The position numbers and the translations under genes were made by a program. Below, one piece after another: positions 12,091 to 24,854 of a DNA stretch of 64,000 nucleotides. Source of the DNA: Sclerodactyla briareus (Eukaryota; Echinodermata; Holothuroidea; Dendrochirotida; Sclerodactylidae); assembly GCA_026419785.1 (NCBI GenBank), contig JAODTK010003332.1, forward strand, positions 350,001 through 414,000, read 5' to 3'. The notes below the pieces were generated by a model that was not told the DNA's origin, ran no database searches, and saw nothing but the letters and a program-made list of their open reading frames with translations. Position 1 is the first letter of the stretch, and each line of letters opens with the position of its first letter.

Positions 12091-12814
12091 CAAGCCCCTC
12101 TCTCGAAATAGTAAACACAAAGGTGACTAGGAGTATCAACAGTGAAATCACTTCCCCTCCCATCCTAAAATGAAAAAATCTGGCAACGCTATGATCTGAA
12201 TCATGGTATTTTGTCTACCAGATAGATACGCTGTCCTTGAATATACAAAATAGAAATAATCCATGTGTATTGGACTGCATTTCACTTCAAGCACCTTGCA
12301 TATACCATACAGAGCAGAGCGCACTCCACATATTATGCAACGTGCCCATTTTGTTAGGCGGAGCCTCAACTCAATAGGTAAGCAATTCAAATTTGCTTTG
12401 ATTACCGCGCGATCCATCAATAAACAAGGCATTTGTTCTGTCTCGATACGGGTAAGACTTTTGGTCATTACAGAGGAATAGCTTGGCATGCCACCGGACC
12501 AGGGTTACCATCCACTAAACTTGCCCCTGATGGGATTACCAGTCTCCATCGCCCCCTGAGAGTCGAGGAGGGGGATTTGCTAGTCTAAGTCAAAAAGCGA
12601 TGATGGGCAGAGTTAATAACGAACAGTGAGATATATCTTCTTTCGAAGAATGGAACTCTGCTTTTCGAAGGAAATCGAAAACTCGAGTTGTGATCGTATA
12701 TATGCCCACCAACATCAAAACCGGGATCCGCATCGGGTTATTACAAAACAAAACTTTTCCTTAGATTTAGAACTAACTCGCCACTCGATCATCAGACAGC
12801 CTGACTGATTCGTA
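12091..12814. other. Unassigned region
   Basis: No conserved coding motif recognised. The last eight bases, GATTCGTA, appear to be the left target-site duplication of the hAT-like element that follows. Confidence 0.4.
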
Positions 12815-14969
12815 CAAGTGTGGTGTCGAGTCGCAGCCAACACCCGAGTCCGAGTCCAAGACCGAGTCCTCCTCATCCGAGTCCGAAGTCCCAAGACCGG
12901 TCCTCAACTCCGAGTCCTATTCAGTCAGAGTCTTTTGTCCGAGTCCCGAGTCCGGTCCCCGAGTCCCATTAAACTTCTAACTTGCATTTAAGCAAAAAAA
13001 GGTCTAGTATTGGGATTCAAAATCACTAGTTATTACAGTTAGATGCTGCAGGGCCCCCGAAACTGTATATGATAATATTGACAATTCAGCCCAATGCAAA
13101 TTTTTTATTGAAGTTCCCACACTTCCTTTCAAGCGCTGCCCGCTCAGAATACAGTCCTATGCATTGACAATGTCCAACATTACAAAGCAATACCTACACA
13201 CATAGGCGGCGCAAGCGGGGGGGGTGGGTAGGACGGGGGGGGACGCGTCGCGTCCCCCCCCCCCAAAATTTAAAGTTGGGGCAGTCCCCCTAAAATTTTG
13301 ACCCGAAGGAAATTTGCAAATTAACACCAATAACCGACAGTTAAACTATCATTATCGCTCTGTGAACATGATGGAATTATATAGACATAGTTATACAGGC
13401 CTAAATAAATATAAACTATAGTAATCCTTGTTCAAGTTCAACAAATGTTTGCCGTACCGAACCCTTTGCCGCCTGGTCTGCGATATTCGCAGCTTTAGCC
13501 GAATCTGTAATCGAATGAGAAATATTTACTCCACGTAGAGAATGTAAAAAAACTAGCACAGAAGGGACAGCGAGTCATCATTTTGGAAATACAAGTGATG
13601 ACCGACGGACTGTAATGCTAGTCTCTGACTAGGCCTACTAGAGTACTCAAGATGGACAATAATCACCGCTGTTATGTACAAGGCCACAATACTCGGCAAC
13701 AAAGTGGGACATTTGAAAAATTTAGTCCTTAGATTGAAAATAAAAGCGATGCTTGCATTTTTTGTTCAGCTTCATTATTAATAACTTTGACACTTCATCA
13801 CGCCAAGGGGAACAGGGTGTACGTACTTTTCAAAGACACACCACTGTTGTGTCTTCTAGACGACGTACTAATTTTTCACTATTGGTTAGCTATTGTAAAT
13901 GAGGAAACCAAAATGTTAAAACTTGTTACTATAATCTTTCCCGTGTTTGGTTCCGTCCACCTACGGGAGTCGACTAAACCCCAACAAACCGATACGCTAA
14001 CCACGTACCACATGGATGGCCAACTGGGGCGGAAGGGGTACCTGGGTGATCATCATAAATTACTCGTCTCGATCATCGGCACTGGAAATTTCACCTAATG
14101 AAGACGAACGTCGTCAGATTTTCTTAGATGGGGGCGTAGGTGCGAAGTGTGACTCCCTTTCTTTCTCCCTCAGCGGGAATTTGCTGTCTTCAAACCATCT
14201 GATATGCATCATCAGTCTTCATACATACTTTATTGTTAACTACCATTTTGCATACATGACCCCTTTTATGACTGGGTACATAGAGCTCAGAACCTCAGGA
14301 AGTGTCGTTCCGTACTGGAATGGACGTTTTGTAAAACCCAAAATTTTCTTTTACGCTCCGCGCCAACCAATTGTGGCGCTCCGTTTAGATAGTAAACCAC
14401 ACATATTCATCAAAAGTTTGTCGCGTCCCCCCCTAAATTTGTAGACTTTGCCTACACAATCCATATACCCTACGTAGGCTCTCCGCCTGTCTACCTATCA
14501 TTTCGGAGACCATAATAGTTTTCCAAATAACAGTTTCTTTTCAAAAATTGGCATTCAAGAACATCACAATTCACCATCGTCGCAGAACCGTGCGGCGAGT
14601 GCGGCATGTTCTCCTGTGCTATGCAAGTGACACTTTTGCTGACGGCCGGTTCCACAGGCACAGCTCAGTCCTACTATTAGCTAACATAGTGGCAAATTTG
14701 GACATTGGCAAAAAAGACTCACAGTAGTTCATCATGTTTCTGATTATCAATGTTAGCATTTTGCATTATTCTTCTCATAATTTCGCAGGAGTTCTTCAAG
14801 GGATTTTTTGAGCGGCTCTTGAACCTGGTCTCGGACCGAGTCCGAGTCACAGAGCCTAGTCCTAGACCGAGTCCGAGTCATTGATCCCGAGTCTCGAGTC
14901 CGAGCCGAGACCGAGTCCTTCAAAATTCTGTCCCCGAGACTGCGAGACCGGACTCGAGTCCCCACACTG
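12815..14969. mobile_element. hAT-like non-autonomous DNA transposon with GAGTCC-rich subterminal arrays
   Basis: About 2.16 kb. The ends read CAAGTGTGG (left) and CACACTG (right); read inward the right end is CAGTGTGGGGACTCGAGTC, so the two ends are imperfect inverted repeats of the CAGTG type seen in hAT elements. GATTCGTA on the left and GATTGTAG on the right fit an 8-base target duplication with one base lost, as expected for hAT. About 140 bases inside each end are built of repeated CCGAGTCC/GAGTCC units (12840-12970 and 14825-14962), similar to the subterminal transposase-binding repeats of known hAT elements. No transposase could be read. A second element appears nested inside (about 13203-14452). 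Confidence 0.65.
13203..14452. mobile_element. Probable nested G/C-tract transposon inside the hAT-like element
   Basis: The left part reads ATAGGCGGCGCAAGC followed by G runs and C runs (13216-13264). The right part has the GCGCCAACC...GGCGCTCCG...TTAGATAGT module at 14351-14392 and a C run at 14427-14433, ending near TTTGCCTACAC. This is the build of the G/C-tract MITE family also seen at 46111-46615. Exact ends are not resolved. The two open frames at 13787-14444 lie inside it and have no recognisable similarity. Confidence 0.45.
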
Positions 14970-15399
14970 GATTGTAGGTGACCTTGAATATCATTTAGAT
15001 GATCCGAACCGATATCATCGGAACTCTCCTTCTTTCATTTCATTGTTAGGAGAGTACTGATCTGCAACAAAACATGGATTGTGCAACATACGTCAAAAGT
15101 TACACGTTAGACATCGCATCACCCGCTGTCCTAAGAATGTAATTGCATGCCACGTCAGCTATCCTCAAATATATTCTAATTTGCATAAATGGGACGGCAC
15201 GGCTGAAATGATGATACCCGAACTCAGTCGATCAAACGTGTCCTGCAATCTACAAAGTTAATCTCGTTCACTTAGTGTGGCATCCAAGTTGATTAATGTG
15301 AAGTTGTGACACTGAAATCCCGATGATGCGATCATGCTCTTTGCTCGCTATGACATGTCTGTGGTGATCGACATGCTACGCTAAAAGAACAGCAGAATG
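14970..15399. other. Unassigned region
   Basis: Begins with the right target-site copy GATTGTAG of the hAT-like element. No gene recognised. Confidence 0.4.
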
Positions 15400-16620
15400 T
15401 ACTTCCGGTGCAGTACTCCTTGGTGACGAAAGCATATTAGCAGCTCCTTGTCTCCGTCGGAAGCTTGAGAGACTGTGGCGCAGAACGAGTTAACTGTCCT
15501 TTCGAAATATACGGAACAACATGAATTGGTCAGGAATGCCATTAAGCAAGCCAAACGGTCTGATTATGACACGCTCATCGACAACAACTCTGGCGACCAG
15601 GCGGTAGTGTTCAAACAGTGAGTGGATTGTGGGGACGCGACCAGGAACAAGCAAGTTATACACATTGTCGTCCTCCTCTCATTAGTGAGGGACTTCGCCG
15701 AGTCTCGCAGAGAAGATCCACAAACACTGGTCCGACTCAGACCAAAGCATCTTCGGAATATAGACGATCGCCTTCGCCAGTCACGCCCGGATTATCATTC
15801 GATAACGGTCGGAATCAATGACTTATTGGCATTATCCGATAAATCCAAGTCTCTAAAGAGTACATTGACCGCTCTTGCCCTAGTATATGAATATCGTTAA
15901 TAGTTCATGTCTAGGGGAAAGTCCCTTCAGATTTGAAACATGCTGTGGTTACGCCGATTCTCAAGAGAACTATGCGCTGAGATTGGGTTTGCAAACTATC
16001 GTCCAATCTCAAACCTTCCCGTTTATCTCGAAGGTGATTGCAGACAGTTGTCGGTTCCGACTCCAGGAATATCTGGAACCACCACTGATTTGCTTGAGGA
16101 GTTCCAAAATTAGGTACATGGCCATTAATCGCACCGAAAGTGCTCTGATCCGTGTGCACAATCGAATTTGTCTGCTATCGATATGACAATGAACTCGATC
16201 TACTGGTCCTTCGTGCTTGTCCGCAGCGTTCGATACATCTCCCTAGGTATCCTAATTAACAAACTAGCGCGGGTTTATGGTATTTCTGGAGTCGCGTTGA
16301 ATTGTTTGATATTGCAATTCTATCTGCACCCAATGTCCCTTAAATCAGAATATGATACATCATTGCCGTATTCCTTAGTGATGGTGTACCACAATGGTCC
16401 GTTTTGGGCCCAATGTTGTTTCAATATGTACACATATGGTATTGGCAGATAATCATCGGACACGGGAATCCGATGTACCCAGTCACACCTACTTATCGGA
16501 AAAATTTTCAACTATCCCTCTCTTTGAGTCGCGACTGAAGTCTTATGTTCCATCAGGCTTCCCTGAATTAAAATTATGAACGCTTTAAGATCGTTGTTCT
16601 TCGTGAGCTGTACTTAGCGA
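15400..16620 (+). mobile_element. CR1-like LINE fragment (reverse transcriptase, degraded)
   Basis: Read through several frame breaks, the + strand gives conserved LINE reverse-transcriptase pieces in the right order. First is AIKQAKRSDYDTLI near 15540; then LKHAVVTPILKRT near 15930, directly followed by FANYRPISNLPFISKVIAD near 15990-16050; then GVPQWSVLGPMLF at about 16384-16422, the palm motif usually GVPQGSVLGP; and a C-terminal IPLFESRLKSY near 16517-16550. The middle of the RT including the ADD box is missing, so it is internally deleted. It ends in an ATA-rich microsatellite, as CR1-type LINEs often do. Not functional. Confidence 0.75.
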
Positions 16621-16765
16621 TATATAATACTATAATAATTAATAATAATAGACTACTACTAAGAATACTTATAATTAATAATAATAATCATAATAATAAT
16701 TGGATATAACAATAATAATAAATACTAATTATATTATATTATATTATATGATTATTTATTATTAT
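16621..16765. repeat. (TAA)n/(ATA)n microsatellite
   Basis: AT-only stretch of mainly AATAAT and ATTATA units directly after the LINE fragment. Best explained as the LINE's 3' tail expanded by slippage. Confidence 0.85.
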
Positions 16766-17259
16766 GTAGCACACGAATTCCCACTCTAGAAGATGACGTA
16801 TGCTCATAATGGGCGAAGATTTCCTACAATGGAGTGAATGGAGTGATGATCACACCACACCCTTCATGAGAGTGAACATTCACTCTTCTGTTTTTAGAGT
16901 ATGTCCCCATTTCTTGGAAATTCTCTGAGGACATATAGGCTCATAGCCCCATAGGCTTATAGGCCCTAGCCTACGCCGTTGTCCTAATTGGGTGACGCGT
17001 CTCCTCTGTCTCTTCTTCAACGAGGAGGTATTCCTGTGGCAATAATAATTTTTGCCCTGAATTGATGTGCTTTACGCGCGCCATGTTCTTGTCCGTTTCG
17101 CGCTAAATAGCTGCTCATCTAGTTTTGTGTTAACCTGCGAATTTTATTTCGTGCGAGTCGCGGTCGCGTGCCTAGGATCCACCCGCGCGAACACGTGATT
17201 TTGGCCTTTCTGGGAATCGTCTGTCGTTCCGCTATTCGCGCATTTGGTGCCCTAGTAAA
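16766..17259. other. Unassigned region
   Basis: No gene or repeat boundary recognised. The second half is moderately CpG-rich. Confidence 0.4.
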
Positions 17260-17900
17260 AGCAGCTTTAAGGAAAATGTAATCGATTAAACGGGCCCCAG
17301 GTCACACCTCGCAATGGATCTACGAAGATATGATCAAGAATATTTGCAAGATGCCTATATAACTGAGAAATGGACTTGCAATTTTGATAAGAATAAAGTG
17401 GCACTATTTTTTCCAATGTTTTGGGTATCCGTAAGAGACTCAAAGATGCCTTACTTTCAATTCCGTTTCTTACATAGAATTTGAGGCACAAATAGACGCT
17501 TTATATTATGAATAATCACTGATAATTCCTTTTTCACTTTTTGGCAAAATTCAAGGAGGAACGATTGAACATTTATTATGGGCCTGTCATATGTGTCCCT
17601 TTCTTGTTAGAATGCTGAAACAAAGTACTTTGGATTTTCGTGGTCAGTAGAAAAGAAATCTTCTTTGGGTACACACCGTTAAAAAACATTTATACAACTA
17701 TTAAATTTACCATTTGAAATTTTATTTTTTCAGTGCCAGCAGGATATAAGATTCCAAATATAGTGATTTTGATCATCATTAGGTTTTCACTTGAACGTCG
17801 AGAAATTGTATAACTGAGGAAGGAAGAATGACCTTACTTTGCAATACTAAGCTGTATGATACATTTATTGCCACGATGTTATCCTTTAATTGTTTCATTT
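17260..17900 (+). mobile_element. L1/Tx1-like LINE fragment (C-terminal part of reverse transcriptase ORF)
   Basis: Read across frame breaks, the + strand shows KMPYFQFRFLHRI near 17440-17480, then SFFTFCQNSRGTIEHLLWAC near 17525-17592. This order (FQ..FLHRIL, then FC, then E-T-I-E-H-L-x-x-x-C) is typical of the zinc-knuckle region at the C-terminus of L1/Tx1-clade ORF2 proteins, differing from the CR1-like LINEs elsewhere in the window. The fragment lacks the catalytic domain. It is followed by a TTA microsatellite. Confidence 0.6.
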
Positions 17901-17987
17901 TCTTAAAGCAATCTTATGTTAAGTGAATAGTACTATTTGCAATGTATTTAATGATATGCAATAGAACAGGAAATAAAGCCCTGATGT

Positions 17988-18005
17988 TTTATTATTATCT
18001 TATTA

Positions 18006-18057
<52 letters not shown>

Positions 18058-18103
18058 TATTATTATTAATTATTTATTATTAGTATTATTATTATTATTA
18101 ATC
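17988..18103. repeat. (TTA)n microsatellite
   Basis: About 115 bases of nearly pure TTA/TAT repeat with a few interruptions. The open frame across it would encode a run of tyrosines and isoleucines and is not a gene. Confidence 0.95.
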
Positions 18104-20551
18104 AATAGAGCTCGTCAGATTATCAATGTACTAGGGTCAGTGTTCTGAACAATTGGTGCTCTATCAGTTTCTTTTTTAACTGCAGTGGGGGGGGAAAAAG
18201 CTCAAGTGATGCCTGATTATCCTCCGAGGAAGTGATTGCCGGCGTCTCCATCAAATGAACATCAATAATGTCGATTGGTTTTAATAGGGGCTGCCATGAC
18301 AAGGTCAAGTCAACTCATTGGTGATCCCATTGTCATTGGCTGATACTTTTTGGACGCATATCATGAAGGTTTTATTAAAAACAATTGGCTTTGGTCCCAG
18401 TGATCCTCATTCTGTTCTGACAGTCCGACAGAGGAAGGATCAGTGAAAACTCCGTCGCTTCTGCAGTTTCAATTAGTTTACAAAGTCGACGGAAATGTTT
18501 CGAGCTTTTCTCCTCTTAACGGTGGTTGCAGTCGTGTAGCTGTCAAAATAGTAGGTCCTTTCATGTCCTTTCACGTTGGTCCTGGGAGGGGGTGTCGAAG
18601 GAACCTATTGACACATCCAGTCGAAATTTGTATGTGAATGTGCATATATTTGTGTATGGCGTGTCGCTCGACGGTATTAGACAAACTCAAAGACGGGAAT
18701 CGATTTGAAAGGTTTTACTGATAGATTGTCAGATTTTAGTGCACGAAATATAGCTATAGGTGTAGAAACACCTACTAACTGTGTAACATCATTTAAAAAT
18801 TATCACAAATATATGCCTAATTTTGATTAATTCCACTTTAGTGTATTATTTTGCGACTAGGTGTTTTTAATTAATATGACCCGATGGCATCGCACTTGGT
18901 GGTATTTATTAAGCGCGCGAACCTGATGCCTATTTCCTGCGCATGTATTGTCCATGGGGGCTCGGCTGTTCTTTTTAGATTGTGGGTGGACAAAAATAGG
19001 GTATAAAAAGGAGTCCACAACCCGATAGCATATCGTTGACATATGTTTTTCGATTTTTGTTATCATTTGTTGACCGCCATATCAAGGTTGGCCAATATCA
19101 CGTACTATACCGTTGTACCGACTGTTTGATCCACCGGTAGAATTACCAGACCAGCAGCTGGGCGTATACTGGGAGTTCACTTCCCTATGATAGCATACGC
19201 CCGCCAGTTCCTTGAACCCAACTACGTCCGCCCAAACAGACAGGATGAAATGATAGTGTCCCGTTGATATCTCATTCTCTTATTCATACTAACTCGATAT
19301 CACCTTTGTTTCGCCTTCACCGAATTTTGAATGAATCTTCTTTAAATGTCACAATCATTCACAGACGTGTGAAGGGAGATCTATTGGCACTCAAATTTTT
19401 CTGGTGGCCATGGTATTCGAGCCAGCAGATTGCCATAAATCAAGGAAGTCGGTAAGTCCGACGAGCTTGAGAAGAAGATGGGAAAGAAACGTTCGTGAAA
19501 TACTTGGTTGAAGTCAAATGTACATCGGGCAGTGGGCTAGTCCTTGTCATTATGCCAATTCATGCGCACTGCGCATTGAAACATTGTAATTCAGTGGGTC
19601 TCTTTTTTAATCATTCAGTATTTGACAAAATCGCATTCGTTCTGAGAATGCAATGGGGGCACATTTGATGAAGACATGTTTGGTTCCTGGTCTAGATCAC
19701 GTAATCTTCACAACTGCGACTTCCTTGGGGACGGGTAGGGGGGTGTGGGAGGGGCGGAACCGCCACACTGAATATGATCTGCTCTCGGCCTATATCGCAG
19801 GCGACCCCCATACCCAATCCATAAAAGTCTCAACGACTCACACATTGTATGGCACGATTAACTGACCAAGCTCGCGTGGGAGTATCCTGTCTCCGAAGCC
19901 AAACCTACCCCAATCCTCCACTTCTACCAGAGTCTCCTCATTGGATGGTCATACCTCCGACAATGGAACATATTCAGGATATCCACGGCCCAGTAGGATC
20001 AACCTGTATACTGCACTCTCTCTGCCTATTGTCAGCTGTGAAACCTTCGGTAGTACACAGATAGGGCAATTTCTCTTGAAGGTATCACACGCAGACGGAA
20101 GCCATGTAATGCCCACTTCTCGTTTTCCCCCGTTCCAGTTTCTTCTGCTGAGCGCCCTGCAGAAGGCAACCGTTTTTCGGAACGACCCGACCCTGGATTA
20201 GAGCCCCTATCGTCCGCTGCTTCACTAGCTACACCGATTCCCTACCGCTTGACGGGGAGTACATGGCTTCTCAATTACGTGCATAACCATTTGCAAAACA
20301 TTGTTTTCCTCCTTGCAGAATGCCATTCATCTTAGAGTGAACGTTCGCGCCCGGCCTCCATGCTTTATATTTCTTAGTAGGCCCTAGAAATTGTATGACA
20401 ATCTCATTTATATGATATTGTGTAGCCAATTGTCATGTACAATATGGAGTTTGGGTATAATATAGTTGTGTATCGTGTGCTTTAGGCTAATGCAACATTG
20501 TCAGAAATGGTGTCTTAAAAACACAGTCTTGTGCCTCTCACTCTATCACAG
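18104..20551. other. Unassigned region between lectin genes
   Basis: No exon, RNA gene or clear repeat end recognised in 2.4 kb. A leader exon of lectin gene 2 would be expected here but no convincing ATG plus hydrophobic segment with a donor was found. Confidence 0.4.
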
Positions 20552-20772
20552 TCTGCCCTGATGGATGGCAAAAGCTCATCACCGAAGCTGTTTACTTTTT
20601 GGCGAAGAGATCCACTCAGCTGTGAATCTGCGAGGAAGTAGCGTCGAAACGTCTCTACACATATGGCCACCTAGCAACCGTCCACGACCGATTGGAGAAC
20701 GAGTCCTTACCCATATTGCACGAGGAGTCGAGCGGCGACGTTGGATTGTATGGAACGACCGAGACGAGGAAG
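20552..20772 (+). CDS. C-type lectin-like gene 2, exon with N-terminal half of the CTLD
   Basis: Close copy of 1030-1252. It has a good acceptor (CTCTATCACAG) and the same donor GTAAAT at 20773, again phase 1. Motifs read across single-base breaks: CPDGWQK, then ESARK, then YGHLATVHDRLENE, then RRRWIVWNDRDEEG before the intron. Differences from gene 1 include loss of several bases near the E-S-A-R-K-Y-C region and WIVWNDRDEEG in place of WIGLTEREEEG. The frame changes at least twice, so no single frame spans the exon. As in gene 1, no signal-peptide exon was found. The likely product is a secreted or membrane CTLD protein of unknown ligand. Confidence 0.75.
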
Positions 20773-21739
20773 GTAAATGTCTAATCGGCATGAAGGACGC
20801 GATGAGGTAATGTATTATGTATGCAATTTACCCTGGGATTCAGAGTTGGTGATTGTTAAGGTAACAATAATGGTAGGCGGGGCAAACCTAGGCGGTCCAC
20901 CATGAGTGCGTCCGTCACTTTGGAAGAGCCGTAAACTTCGAAGGTTTGTCACGAAACACGCAGTTTCTTAAAAAAATATTGAAAATGTTTAAAGATTGTG
21001 GAATTTAGGAGAAAAACACAATTTGTGGCAATATTTCAAAATTCCATTTAGCTAATATTCATTTTCCACCAAATTTTGAATACAATTTATATGCTATTTT
21101 GGAGCCAATTCCTCCACAATTCGTACACTGTATAGTGTTGAGGTAACTTGTTTAGTGTAGCGCTGTATGTGGGGTGCACCTATAGGATGTCCCTCAGGGA
21201 TACGGATGAAGTGTCATAACTGTTCAGTGTGTCGGGTGCGAACAGCGTTTTGAGATGTGTTTCCTGTTAGTAACGCTCTATAAAAAAAAAATCCCAATTA
21301 TTATCAATAATTCGATTGGATCAATTATTACAGTCTTTCATAAACATTCTTAATGGCGAAATCAGCAAAGAATTCGGCGGTTATTCGGCGGTCGGGCATG
21401 GTAGATCCACAGGATAGTGCACCAACGGGGTTAATTAAGGAATAAACTGCAACTGGGAAACTTTACTGGTGAATAAAACAGTAGAGACTCTTGAATTTAG
21501 GTAAGATACGGACGAGGCGCAGCCGAGTTCGTTATGAGGCTAAAATTTCAGAGTCGTCGAAGACTGTGTATGAAACCAGTAAAAGTCGACTGATGGTAGT
21601 TTCCTATCTACAACCCGCAAATTGATAATTACCCAAACGATTAGAGATATCTATATCTCTAGATTAATATATCTTGGTATATCTAAACAGTAAATAAGCA
21701 GCTAGGGTACTATTGCGTTAGTTCATCGAAGTAATGCTG

Positions 21740-22260
21740 AGTAACAGATACAAAAGATGGCGTGCGTGCGTGCGTACTTCCAAGGAGACGCAATACAAAC
21801 CACGCGTGCCGAACCGGAGAGGTCGCGCGTGGGAACAAGCGCGCGTTCACCATTGCAATGAGCGACGCGTCGTTCCGCCTGTTTGTATTCCGTTAAGGTT
21901 GTACGCCCTCTGAAGCGTTTGAAAGCCGGATCTGCGCATGTAAACCATAGAGCATAATAGAACTAGAGGGCGGAATGTTCGGCACGCGCGCGTCAAGAAA
22001 GTGCCTACACCACACACAAACATATATTACAACTTCCTAGTTAACTGGTCAGCATACGGCGCGTATAAAACGATCATCATTGCGCCGGTTTGTAAGAATG
22101 GCCGATCATCAGGAACATGCGCAAATAGCTCGCTCCGAGCAATCTTTGAACGCGCTTCTGTAGTAAAAGACGCGCGTATCCTATCGTTAGGCTACGGAAA
22201 TTGTGATTTCATGGGGAGATGGTGCGTGCGCGTCCTAAAAAACTAGGGTTCTGCGTCGGG
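21740..22260. other. CpG-dense segment
   Basis: Unusually many CG dinucleotides and CGCGC stretches, for example near 21826, 21841 and 21985, in an otherwise AT-leaning neighbourhood. No promoter, exon or transposon end was recognised. It may be a young or unmethylated insertion. Confidence 0.4.
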
Positions 22261-22928
22261 CCAAGAATAGGGATTTTGTACTCAATATATGGCGTTAAAC
22301 AACGCGTTCTCAGCAGACGCAACCAGATCCGGGCAAAGTCAATTTTGCCCGCGAACGGTAATGGCGGCAAGGGCAAATTTGTACATAGCTAGGCTCCATG
22401 CGATCATTCGCGTCTAAAATAAGTGCGCACTCTAAGACAGTTATATTATAATCTATGAGGTAAACATAACACTCAAAAGGCTCACGCAACCTTACATTCG
22501 CGTTTAAGAAGTACTGCGTTTACTTGAGACGCAGCAAATCGAGCAAAGTATCGATCGTTGTGTTACTATGACCAGGTGAATGTTATTGCAAAAATAACAG
22601 TCAGCTACGTGATTGGGATTAGCCAATAAACCTGTATTCGCCGTAACTGATAGCTTGGGGTTGTAGAATTCAAGTAATGAAACGCAGCCCGAGATCGCAA
22701 CCACCCCGCCGGGTCATTCAACATAATTGCACAGATCCAGATACGCGCAAAATGCCTACGTAACAATAGCGAAATATCACCTACGACGTCACTTCACTAG
22801 GTTATAACATGGAGCTTTTATATATACTGTATACCCACGAGCTAAACCCTGTACAAAGTCATGAGACATCTTTCTTGACATCGTACTGAGAACTTTTCAT
22901 ATAGTTTTCATGTACCATTTACTGCAAG

Positions 22929-24854
22929 CAGTGTGTAGTCCGAGGTCCGCTGCATCCGAGGCCAAGGCGAGGCCGAGGCCCCACCCCTCGAGGCCGAGCC
23001 GAGGCCACACCTTCCTAGGCCTAAGCCGTGCATAATATATAGCATGAAATGGCAATGTTTACCATACATAACCATTTTGTTTTTTCTGTCCTCCCAATGG
23101 GTATCCAGCTATTCATTATGTACAATATCTGGAGACAAAAAGGTTTAAAAAGTCCCGAAAATGAGAAGTTGAACACAAACAATTGTATGCGACAACTTTT
23201 ATTCTTGAATCGGTACTCGACTTAAAAGAATGAATGCAGTCGTAAAAATGTTAATTCTTGAGATTTGCTATAAAGGTTTTACTTCTCATAAAATTTAACC
23301 ACCACCGTCTGCAGATGAATACCATTTACCTAGGCTTTTTGCCACCACAGGGGTTTACCACTGAAGGTGTTGTTTTCCCCTAGTAGGGAACGGTGCACAG
23401 CGTATTAATGTTCTCTCATGTCCCCATCAGTTACCTGCACCATGCACCCCTTTAGCATTGCTAAGAACCAGGGTTAAGTAAGCAATCCATTACATTAGCA
23501 CCAACCTAACGACAAAACAAAACACAACCAAGAGACTCCGTGAGTTCATTGCCTACCTTGAAGTTCATTGAACCTCAAGATGACCTTTGATCTGACCCCA
23601 AAACAATAGGGATCATTACTCATTATGAGAACCCACATCCCAAAAGGGGTAAATGAACTTGATCCCCTAGTGGGGTCGAGTTATCGTGTGTTACAAGCAG
23701 GCGTCACACACACACTACACAATACTCACACACACACGCAGTACACCAACACACAACTGTCAAAACTGCATATATTCCTTTGACTACAGTCAAGGAATGA
23801 AAAATAATTTGGTGTGATTTTTTATGTACGACACATCTGACAGATTATACTACTCGTGTTTGTAATGACTTTTTAAATACGAACTTGCACGGCAATGTCA
23901 GCATTGCTGACGCAGTAACTTTTGGGCCAAGGACTGTGCCGGTCCTCGCAAATTACATGTATATAAAATAATGAAATACATTCCACATCTTGCAGCACAG
24001 ACCCTTTCTTTGTATTTTAGTAGTCCATGCTTAGGCACAGTTTTATGCACGGAGACTAGAATTTCACCTTGCAACTACTACTAGGACATACGAGGGACGA
24101 TCTCCTCCCATCATCATTGCATACCTACAAACCTACAACCCCGCCAAAATTGTTGCAACGAATCTCTTCCCGAAGTACCGTATTCGGAGCTGGGACAGTC
24201 AATTTGCCGGGGACATATGCCAACCGACCCCCCCCCCCCGTTTCAATGTTGAGGGCATTGTTCTTGATGGAATGACACTACTAACATTCAACATTGCATC
24301 GGGGGCGCGGGGGCTTGCAGTACTGCATTTTGTTCCAAATACTTTTGGCGGGAATTGCAGGCCTAGCCTTCCATGCATGTGCCCCCATGAGGTAGTGTTC
24401 ACATGTGGCCGCGCTTTTGCAGGATTCGCTGATTTGTAAAAGCTAGCACATATTCGTCTGTACTGTTCAGTGCACGTACATTCATCCAGCCTGTAAGTTG
24501 TCTATGGCCCAGCGAGCTCGTTGCAGCGGCACTCATAGCACTGCACTGGGTACCGCATGGCGAACGGCGGGCCGGGCCGATTGTAGTGTCAGTACATTCT
24601 ATCGACAATCTTTTGGGTGATACCGTTATGCCTATGTTAGTTTCCCGTTAATCGCGCGGTAATTCAAAACAACGTATCATTCTGTGACATGGATTTTTTT
24701 TTTTTTCAATTTCAATAGCCAAGAAAATATTGTTCCGGCCGGGGCCTCGACCGGGCCTCGGCCCAAAACCCGAGGCCGAATGCTACGAGCCCCGCAGCCT
24801 CCGAGGCCGAGGCCGGCCTCTAGGCCGATCCGGCATCGGGTCCTCCAAACACTG
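22929..24854. mobile_element. hAT-like non-autonomous DNA transposon with GAGGCC-rich subterminal arrays
   Basis: About 1.93 kb. The left end reads CAGTGTGTAGTCCGAGG and the right end, read inward, CAGTGTTTGGAGGACCC. Both start with CAGTG, as in the element at 12815-14969. About 100 bases inside each end are built of repeated GAGGCC/CGAGGCC units (22940-23020 and 24740-24840), equivalent in position to the GAGTCC arrays of the other element but with a different unit. No 8-base target duplication could be confirmed and no transposase was read. Confidence 0.6.

Noticed and set aside
12840..14962. A single long satellite of GAGTCC
   Set aside because: The arrays are two separate blocks placed symmetrically inside the ends of one transposon-like element.
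17942..18148. Frame rich in tyrosine
   Set aside because: Produced by the TTA microsatellite.
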